Shown here piece after piece: positions 28,413-34,602 of a stretch of DNA of 34,602 bases. The notes beneath the pieces were generated by a model that did not search any database, had not been told where the DNA came from, and saw only the letters and a list, made by a program, of their open reading frames with translations. The stretch's first letter is position 1, and every line of letters starts with the position of its first letter. Location of the stretch: contig MGFG01000010.1 of the NCBI GenBank assembly GCA_001791745.1, forward strand, positions 69,573-104,174, read 5' to 3'. Source of the stretch: Candidatus Uhrbacteria bacterium RIFOXYC2_FULL_47_19. GTDB taxonomy: Bacteria > Patescibacteriota > Patescibacteriia > SG8-24. The translations under genes and the position numbers were made by a program.

Positions 28413-28548
28413 ATGGCTTGCTTACGCGATTATTCTCCCTGAGGAGAGGCCGAACAGACCATCCTCGGGCTTGATATTTATAAGATAGTAGACTGTCCGA
28501 CCGTCCGGATGGGCTTTTTGTTCAGCACCAACCTGGAAAGCACAGCGC

Positions 28549-28578
28549 AGTATACACTGAAAAGAAAAAATTTGGCAA
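28549..28578 (-). promoter_or_regulatory. tuf promoter
   Basis: Minus strand TTGCCA-18 bp-TATACT with GTG upstream of the -10. Confidence 0.65.
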
Positions 28579-28721
28579 GGGGTCGGTTGGCGTACTCCGG
28601 ACCGTCTCCGACGACCCAGCTTGCCCTCCGTCTCCTGCCAAATGCTCATTCCCTTTTTTCGACAACGAAATGAGCTTGGGTAGGAGGACCGGAAATGCAT
28701 TTTTCCGCTCAACTAACAACC

Positions 28722-29279
28722 CTATTCGATCGGCTCCAGATAGAACCGGGCTTCCTCTTCAGGCTCGTCTGACCACTGAGCCGCCGATTTGGCCGGTGGT
28801 GATACAGACTGCTGAACAGTAGCTTGGTTCTGAATCTGTGATTCGTTCTGAAACGATGACTTGGTCATCGACTCAATAACGTTCTTCACAGATGACTGGA
28901 TACCGATTTCGCGGTTTATATTAGCCCCGGTTTTGACTGCTGTCAAGTGTTCTAACCCGGACCGATCAGGTTCTGGAAATTGAGGATGAGATGACTCGGT
29001 CGAGCGGGCTGTTGATAGAGGTTCAACCGGAGCTGACTCGATCTTAGTTACTGGACGAACAACGTCATTGCGCGATGGTGTAGAACTCGGTTGTTCAGGA
29101 GTTGAAACAATTTCTGATTGAGAGCTCACCAGCTGCTCACCAGCCTGATTCAATAATCGTTCGTAAGCGGCCAAGTCCATGACCACTACTGCATTATCGC
29201 TCGATGGGTCGGCCAGAATCAACCGATCGCCAGTTTTCCTTACGAGTTCAATCAGTCTAAATACGAGTTGTGTATCCAT
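28722..29279 (-). CDS. Hypothetical protein with Phd/YefM-like N-terminal segment
   Basis: 185 aa; RKTGDRLILADPSSDNAVVVMDLAAYERLL, then a low-complexity linker; AAGGA RBS upstream. Confidence 0.65.
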   Translation of the reverse strand: MDTQLVFRLIELVRKTGDRLILADPSSDNAVVVMDLAAYERLLNQAGEQLVSSQSEIVSTPEQPSSTPSRNDVVRPVTKIESAPVEPLSTARSTESSHPQFPEPDRSGLEHLTAVKTGANINREIGIQSSVKNVIESMTKSSFQNESQIQNQATVQQSVSPPAKSAAQWSDEPEEEARFYLEPIE

Positions 29280-29305
29280 AAAAAAATATCCTTAATTGAA
29301 GACTT

Positions 29306-29333
29306 ATCTTAGATCATCGGGGGATGATGTCAA
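29306..29333 (-). promoter_or_regulatory. Promoter with palindrome in the spacer for the 185-aa gene
   Basis: Minus strand TTGACA-16 bp-TAAGAT; ATCATC-CCCC-GATGAT inverted repeat occupies the spacer. Confidence 0.6.
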
Positions 29334-29405
29334 GCCGAGTGAAAAACAACTTTTTGCCAACTTTGACTGCCTGACCTGAGAAGGCAGCCGTTGTCACCCC
29401 GACAA

Positions 29406-29460
29406 AACCAAAAAACCGCCGGAGGTGGTGTCACCAAGACACCAACCGTCCGACGGTCTT
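29406..29460 (-). terminator. Strong terminator downstream of fusA
   Basis: Minus strand ACCGTCGGACGGTTGGTGTC-TTGG-TGACACCACCTCCGGCGGTTTTTT. Confidence 0.8.
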
Positions 29461-29470
29461 TTTCATTTTC

Positions 29471-29687
29471 TGAGCTAGCGAAGGACGAAGACAGGTGCAA
29501 TGCGCCCGCAGCGAAAACCGCAGCTACTTTTTACAATCCGATCTTCAAAGGCGGGTTTCGATACGGGATGCAGTGTGTTTGTCTGGAGTCCGTCGCGACG
29601 CGAGCCGTACTAGACAAGTACGGTGAGCTAGCGAAGGACGAAGACAGGTGCAATGCGCCCGCAGCGAAAACCGCAGCTACTTTTTAC
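29471..29687. repeat. 64-bp perfect direct repeat, 153-bp period
   Basis: 29471-29534 and 29624-29687 identical by eye; the second copy covers the last codons and stop of fusA. Confidence 0.9.
29551..29674 (-). other. Structured RNA hairpin unit B (fusA 3' side)
   Basis: About 124-nt imperfect inverted repeat starting 3 nt after the fusA stop; GGGCGCATTGCACCTGTCTTC and TCCAGACAAACACACTGCATCCC arms match unit A. Confidence 0.75.
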
Positions 29688-31755
29688 CTTCTTTGATTTG
29701 CTCGGCAATGTTATTCGGCACCTCATCGTAGAAACTAAACTCCATCGAGTAGGAGGCGCGCCCTTGGGTCATGGACCGTAACTGAGTTGCATAACCAAAC
29801 ATCTCCGAAAGCGGTACCAAAGCGTCAACGATCTTAGCATTACCTCGATCGCGCATTTCTTTGATCTGTCCGCGTTTAGATGAAAGGTCACCAATAACGT
29901 CGCCCATGAAGTCTTCTGGTGTAATCACCTCAACACCCATGATCGGCTCGAGCATTACCGGACTTGCTTTGCGACAAGCATCTTGGAAAGCCATAGATGC
30001 CGCCACCTTGAAAGCGATTTCACTCGAGTCAACGTCATGATAAGAGCCGTCATACAACTCGACCTCGATGTCGACCAATGGATAACCGGCGATAACACCC
30101 TTGTCCATAGCCTCGCGACAACCCTTTTCAATAGCCGGAATAAATTCGCGTGGAATAACACCACCTTTAATTGCATCTTTGAACGTAAAGCCACTCCCCT
30201 TCACCTCAGACGGTCTAAGCTTCAAGTAACAATGACCATACTGACCACGACCACCAGACTGCTTGATGTACTTACCTTCAGCCTGAGCCTCGGTACGAAT
30301 AGTCTCACGATAAGCAACCTGAGGTTTACCGACAGTACACTCCACCTTGAACTCACGCTTCATGCGATCAACGATGATGTCGAGATGCAGCTCACCCATG
30401 CCAGAAATAATGGTCTGCAAAGTCTCGGTGTCAGTTCGTACTCGGAAAGTCGGATCTTCCTCAGCCAACTTCAAGAGAGCACCATCCATCTTCTCCTGAT
30501 CGACCTTAGTCTTCGGTTCCACAGCCAGCGAAATAACCGGCTCAGGGAAAGTCATCTTCTCTAAGACAATCGGATTCTTTTCGTCACACAAAGTGTCACC
30601 AGTGAAAGTCTTCTTGAAACCCACAGCTGCAGCAATATCGCCAGCCATGATCTCATCTACATCTTCACGCGAGTTAGCATGCAGACGAACAATCCGACCC
30701 ACACGCTCGCGGTCACCAGTCGTGGTGTTCAACACATAACTACCGGCCTTGATGATGCCAGAATAAACACGGAAAAAGCACAACTTACCAACAAACGGAT
30801 CAGCTGCAACCTTGAAGGCCAACGCAGCCAAAGGCTCGTTATCATCGGTTTTACGGAACAACTCTTTCTCCGGATTCTCTGGATCGATTCCTTTGACTGG
30901 CGGAACATCCAGAGGTGAAGGCAGATAATCATTCACTGCATCGAGCAACTTCTGAACACCCTTATTCTTGAGCGCTGTACCACAAAGCACGGGCACAATA
31001 TCCAAACTGATCGTTGCCTTACGCAGAACACGTTTCAGATCATCAATCGGAATTTCTTCACCAGCCAAATACTTATTCATCATCTCCTCATCATTTTCGA
31101 CGATGGCCTCGATCAACTTACCACGCCACTCTTCGGCCAGAGCCTTCATGTCTTCTGGTACATCTGTCTCCTCGACATCCTTCCCTAAGTCGTCCTTATA
31201 AATGAAGGCACGCATCTTAAGCAGATCGACGATGCCACTAAAATTGCTCTCTGTACCTATCGGCAGTTGGAGCGGATAAGCATTGGTAGTCAGACGATCA
31301 TGGATCGACTTGAGGTCGGCATAAAAGTCGGCTCCAGTTCGATCGAGCTTGTTAATGAAGCACATCCGCGGTACATGAAAATCATCGGCGTAATGCCAGT
31401 TGGTCTCGGACTGTGGCTCGACTCCAGCTACACCATCGAAGATAACAACTGCGCTATCCAGCACACGTAACGATCGTTTAACCTCGACTGTGAAGTCGAT
31501 ATGTCCAGGGGTGTCGATGATATTAATCTGATGGTCCTTCCAGAAACAGGTCGTCGCAGCGGCGGTAATAGTAATACCACGCTCGCGCTCCTGCTCCATC
31601 CAATCCATCTCGGCCGCACCCTCGTGTACTTCACCAATTTTGTGCTTTTTTCCGGTATAAAAGAGCACACGTTCAGACACTGTGGTCTTACCGGCATCAA
31701 TGTGAGCAATAATGCCGATGTTACGAATTTTCTCTAGTGGAAATTGCCTAGGCAT
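29677..31755 (-). CDS. fusA: Elongation factor G
   Basis: [35 protein letters not shown]; start revised to the ATG at 31755 rather than the TTG at 31806. Confidence 0.97.
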   Translation of the reverse strand: MPRQFPLEKIRNIGIIAHIDAGKTTVSERVLFYTGKKHKIGEVHEGAAEMDWMEQERERGITITAAATTCFWKDHQINIIDTPGHIDFTVEVKRSLRVLDSAVVIFDGVAGVEPQSETNWHYADDFHVPRMCFINKLDRTGADFYADLKSIHDRLTTNAYPLQLPIGTESNFSGIVDLLKMRAFIYKDDLGKDVEETDVPEDMKALAEEWRGKLIEAIVENDEEMMNKYLAGEEIPIDDLKRVLRKATISLDIVPVLCGTALKNKGVQKLLDAVNDYLPSPLDVPPVKGIDPENPEKELFRKTDDNEPLAALAFKVAADPFVGKLCFFRVYSGIIKAGSYVLNTTTGDRERVGRIVRLHANSREDVDEIMAGDIAAAVGFKKTFTGDTLCDEKNPIVLEKMTFPEPVISLAVEPKTKVDQEKMDGALLKLAEEDPTFRVRTDTETLQTIISGMGELHLDIIVDRMKREFKVECTVGKPQVAYRETIRTEAQAEGKYIKQSGGRGQYGHCYLKLRPSEVKGSGFTFKDAIKGGVIPREFIPAIEKGCREAMDKGVIAGYPLVDIEVELYDGSYHDVDSSEIAFKVAASMAFQDACRKASPVMLEPIMGVEVITPEDFMGDVIGDLSSKRGQIKEMRDRGNAKIVDALVPLSEMFGYATQLRSMTQGRASYSMEFSFYDEVPNNIAEQIKEGKK

Positions 31756-31819
31756 AAGTTGAATGATTGAAAAATCTTGGCGCTCTCTCTCAAGCAGAAC
31801 TACCAAGGACTTTCGAAGT

Positions 31820-31862
31820 GGAATGAGATGCGTCTACTCTAATTTCCATTAGAATCTCATTC
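31820..31862 (-). promoter_or_regulatory. Long perfect hairpin upstream of fusA
   Basis: Minus strand GGAATGAGAT-[TCTAAT-GGAA-ATTAGA]-GTAGACGC-ATCTCATTCC. Confidence 0.55.
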
Positions 31863-31869
31863 CCTCCTA

Positions 31870-31991
31870 GCGGTTTCCGAAACAGAATGAAGTGTATCTG
31901 GTTGAATTGGATGACGGCGTAAGTCGTACTGAAAGAACACGACGAAATAAGAACAGAAAGCCAGATGTACTTCGTCTGTTATAAAAGCCAC
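31870..31991 (-). other. Structured RNA hairpin unit C (rpsG 3' side)
   Basis: About 122-nt imperfect inverted repeat starting 6 nt after the rpsG stop: AACAGA/TCTGTT, GAAGT/ACTTC, ATCTGG/CCAGAT, with a tandem A-C mismatch loop. Confidence 0.65.
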
Positions 31992-31996
31992 TATGA

Positions 31997-32464
31997 TTAA
32001 CGAGCAAAGTGAGCAAAGGCCCGATTGGCCTCAGCCATACGATGGACGTCCTGCCTCTTCTTGACAGCGTCACCTTCACCTTCGGCTGCAGCTAGAAGCT
32101 CAGCAGCGAGGCGATCAGACATTGGACGACCTTTTTTACTACGAGCGATCGATAATATCCAACGGAAAGCCAGTGCATAACGACGTTCGCCACGCACCTG
32201 CATCGGAATTTGATAGTTAGCGCCACCGACCCGTTTGGACTTAACCTCGACCGACGGCATAACGTTCTTGATAGCTAGATCGAATAACTCCAGCGGATCA
32301 CGACCAGTCTTTTCGCCCATCTTGTCGAACGCGCCGTAGACCACACGCTGAGCCACGGTCTTTTTGCCATCATGCATGACGTAATTAATGAATCGGGCGA
32401 CAGTCTCATTCCGGTACTTAGGATCCGGAGCGACGACGCGCCTTGGTGCCTTTTTACCTCTCAT
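31997..32464 (-). CDS. rpsG: 30S ribosomal protein S7
   Basis: VARFINYVMHDGKKTVAQRVVYGAF; YQIPMQVRGERRYALAFRWI. Confidence 0.96.
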   Translation of the reverse strand: MRGKKAPRRVVAPDPKYRNETVARFINYVMHDGKKTVAQRVVYGAFDKMGEKTGRDPLELFDLAIKNVMPSVEVKSKRVGGANYQIPMQVRGERRYALAFRWILSIARSKKGRPMSDRLAAELLAAAEGEGDAVKKRQDVHRMAEANRAFAHFAR

Positions 32465-32490
32465 ATCAGTATTAGCTTGTGGAAGGTGAC

Positions 32491-32919
32491 TTAGGACTTA
32501 GCAGCCTTGGGCCGCTTGGTACCGTAAACCGATCGGCTACGCCGACGACCTTCGACACCCTGTGAATCGTAAACACCGCGAACAATGTGATAACGGACAC
32601 CAGGTAAGTCTTTGACCCGACCACCACGAAGCATGACGATCGAGTGCTCCTGTAGGTTGTGTCCAACACCTGGAATGTAAGCGGTCACCTCCATACCGTT
32701 CGACAAACGAACACGGGCGATCTTACGCAGGGCTGAGTTAGGTTTCTTTGGGGTCATGGTTGTGACCTTGACGCACACACCACGCTTGAATGGCGAACCC
32801 TTTGGCAGGTCGGTCTTCTTGCGGTGCAGAGTGTCGGCTGTGAACTGCAAAGCCGGAGTCTTGGACTTGACCTTGGTGGTTCGTCGGCCCTTTCTGACCA
32901 ATTGGTTAGTTGTAGGCAT
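32491..32919 (-). CDS. rpsL: 30S ribosomal protein S12
   Basis: [50 protein letters not shown]. Confidence 0.96.
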   Translation of the reverse strand: MPTTNQLVRKGRRTTKVKSKTPALQFTADTLHRKKTDLPKGSPFKRGVCVKVTTMTPKKPNSALRKIARVRLSNGMEVTAYIPGVGHNLQEHSIVMLRGGRVKDLPGVRYHIVRGVYDSQGVEGRRRSRSVYGTKRPKAAKS

Positions 32920-33077
32920 AAACAAAAAATCGCTTCATCGAACAGCGCCTAGCTTCCCCAACCTATCCGTTAAATCGGATCTGGTGAGTACTGCACCACT
33001 CGACTGCCGCCTGGAGATGGACCAAAGGCCAATTCTCGTCTGCGGACAAAGAAATTGTTAATTCGACTCGTGCGAAG

Positions 33078-33106
33078 ACGTTATCATGGACACCAAAACC
33101 GGTCAA
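33078..33106 (-). promoter_or_regulatory. str operon promoter
   Basis: Minus strand TTGACC-17 bp-TAACGT with extended -10 TGA. Confidence 0.5.
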
Positions 33107-33118
33107 GGTGTCTTACTG

Positions 33119-33763
33119 CTACAATCCACCTAAACGAAAAACTGTGTTTACAGCGGTGTTGAAGATCCGGCCCAAAATCGAAACCGGTAAAATGAAGTCG
33201 ACTAGGACGAGGCCCATTAGAATCAATGGTCCGCGAGTCTCAAGTGTGATTAACAGATTACGATACTGCGGCGCGTCAAGCAGAGCGTGCAACAACTTGG
33301 AGCCATCGAGTGGCGGCACCGGAATAAAGTTGAAGATGCCTAGAACGACATTGACGGTTACGAGCAGGAACAGGAACACCACCAAGAGGTTGCTTTGTGG
33401 TAGAGCAAAGTTGATCACTGCCAGACGTAGCAATCCCAAAAAGACGAAAGCCATTACGAAATTAGAGATCGGTCCGGCCAAAGCCACGGCCACCGAACCC
33501 CAGCGACTATTCTTTAAATTGTGTGGATTGAACGGCACTGGCTTAGCCCAACCAATCAACGGAAAACCAGACAAGGCGCCGAGGAGCGGCACTAACACCG
33601 TACCAACCGGATCGATGTGTGCCAGTGGATTGAGTGTCAGACGACCGGACCGCTGGGCTGTTTGGTCACCTTGCAAATAAGCCGAAAAAGCGTGACTAAA
33701 TTCATGCACGGTAAGTGAAACGTAGAGTGCTAACAAAGCAACTAGAATGAAAGTGAGGTCCAC
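33119..33763 (-). CDS. Site-2 protease family (M50) membrane protein
   Basis: SLTVHEFSHAFSAYLQGD (HExxH) and VPPLDGSKLLHALL (NPDG-like). Confidence 0.85.
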   Translation of the reverse strand: MDLTFILVALLALYVSLTVHEFSHAFSAYLQGDQTAQRSGRLTLNPLAHIDPVGTVLVPLLGALSGFPLIGWAKPVPFNPHNLKNSRWGSVAVALAGPISNFVMAFVFLGLLRLAVINFALPQSNLLVVFLFLLVTVNVVLGIFNFIPVPPLDGSKLLHALLDAPQYRNLLITLETRGPLILMGLVLVDFILPVSILGRIFNTAVNTVFRLGGL

Positions 33764-33926
33764 GGGATTGTAGGTTTGTGCTGGGTACTAAATGTCCCAG
33801 CCGTAGGGTCAGCCTACAACCGACCGAATTAAATGTCGAGTCTCTATAAAGTACAAAAAAGAAAAATAAATTGATTTTGAAAAACAAACTTACTAACCTA
33901 GTCCCGGATCATTATAGGAAGTAAAG

Positions 33927-34337
33927 ATGAGTGATTAACGGGTTAAGACGAGACTAAGAAAGATCAGCCTATTCCTGTCGTTCGAGGCCGTCCAAACCGC
34001 GGTCGAAAACAGTGAGGACCTGACGAGCAGCCTGTTCTGCCTACCGCTGACCTGGTCCGTGATCATACAGCGGACCGACAAGCTGCAGCCAATCAGAGTC
34101 GAAATGGGCAGAGCACTCCTAAATGACCATCTGATGAAAGCCCAGCACGCGAGTGATAAGGTCGGCTAGAGTGACTTGCGGCATCTGCTGCAGTCCATGA
34201 ATCATTTTCAACTGTTGTACAACCAGCGTTGCAACGACGACGGGCAGGACATGGAACCGACCGAATTCACACCGGCCACCGTGAGACTATGGATCGAGTG
34301 GCAGGAACTGGCCGACCAAATCGAAGTAGTCGGCTAG
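33927..34337 (+). pseudogene. Interrupted ORF (in-frame TAA at codon 4, TAG at codon 81)
   Basis: AGGAAG SD then ATG AGT GAT TAA; continues ...SFEAVQTAVENSEDLTSSLFCLPL...KVG*SDLRHLLQSMNHF...IEWQELADQIEVVG* in a single frame with coding-like codons. Confidence 0.4.
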
Positions 34338-34467
34338 TCGACACCGACACAAATCGACCAAAAACACGAACTTCCTATCTCTATGACACGCCCAACCCGG
34401 ACGTTTTTTTGTTGGGGTCAAATTTTGACTTTTAACCTTTATGGTATCGTCCTCTTTTTACTTCTGG

Positions 34468-34489
34468 GTCCCGGGTCTCGGCCCGGGAC
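34468..34489. repeat. Perfect 8-bp-stem palindrome in a CCGGGACGAC-rich intergenic block
   Basis: GTCCCGGG-TCTCGG-CCCGGGAC; CCGGGACGACA recurs at 34520-34530 and near-inverted GTCATCCCG at 34566-34574. Confidence 0.6.
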
Positions 34490-34602
34490 GACAAAAGGAA
34501 TAATGTTCAGTTCGCAGTTCCGGGACGACAGTGTTTTTTGTCATCTCAATTCTTCTTACGTATTTGTCATCCCGAAAATCGCGAGTCTTTCCAGCTGTCA
34601 TC

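Noticed and set aside
29983-30564. 193-aa plus-strand ORF opposite fusA
   Set aside because: Shadow ORF antisense to a highly conserved gene, with no RBS or recognisable domain.
33108-33680. 190-aa plus-strand ORF opposite the M50 protease gene
   Set aside because: Antisense shadow ORF; minus-strand product has clear HExxH motif.
33927-34337. Genome-wide stop-codon reassignment as explanation of the interrupted frame
   Set aside because: TAA and TAG terminate other genes normally (for example fusA ends in TAG), and TGA also acts as a stop for aspS and map.
34229-34435. 68-aa plus ORF in another frame
   Set aside because: Overlaps the more coding-like interrupted frame and has an Arg/Thr-rich composition typical of out-of-frame translation.
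1-34602. CRISPR array, transposase, prophage or restriction/defence system
   Set aside because: No regular repeat-spacer pattern, integrase, transposase or defence-type proteins seen in any frame.

Overview
This 34.6-kb window is almost entirely coding on the minus strand. It looks like a bacterial chromosome core, plausibly Patescibacteria/CPR, although lineage is inference. In transcription order (high to low coordinates) it carries: an M50 site-2 protease; the str operon (rpsL, rpsG, fusA, a Phd-like hypothetical gene, tuf); S10/spc genes (rpsJ through rplO, with no rpmD/L30 between rpsE and rplO); secY; a presenilin/SPP-like membrane protein; adk; map; ruvX; recO; asnS; a TolB-like propeller protein; a short aspS; a YbaK-domain protein with a lysine-rich tail; scpA/scpB; a D,D-carboxypeptidase; a COG2426-like membrane protein; tRNA-fMet, tRNA-Met and tRNA-Leu; parA/parB; and a truncated lipoprotein that the ORF track missed. 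The standard code applies, since TGA is used as a stop (for example aspS and map). The most unusual signal is non-coding. Three long imperfect hairpins of about 120 nt begin 3-8 nt after the stop codons of rpsG, fusA and rpsJ. The fusA and rpsJ copies share clear sequence blocks in both arms. There is also a 708-bp rpsJ-rplC gap with a duplicated hairpin motif ending in a terminator-like structure, and a tuf leader with mutually exclusive pairings. All base-pairing was done by eye, with no folding or database search.
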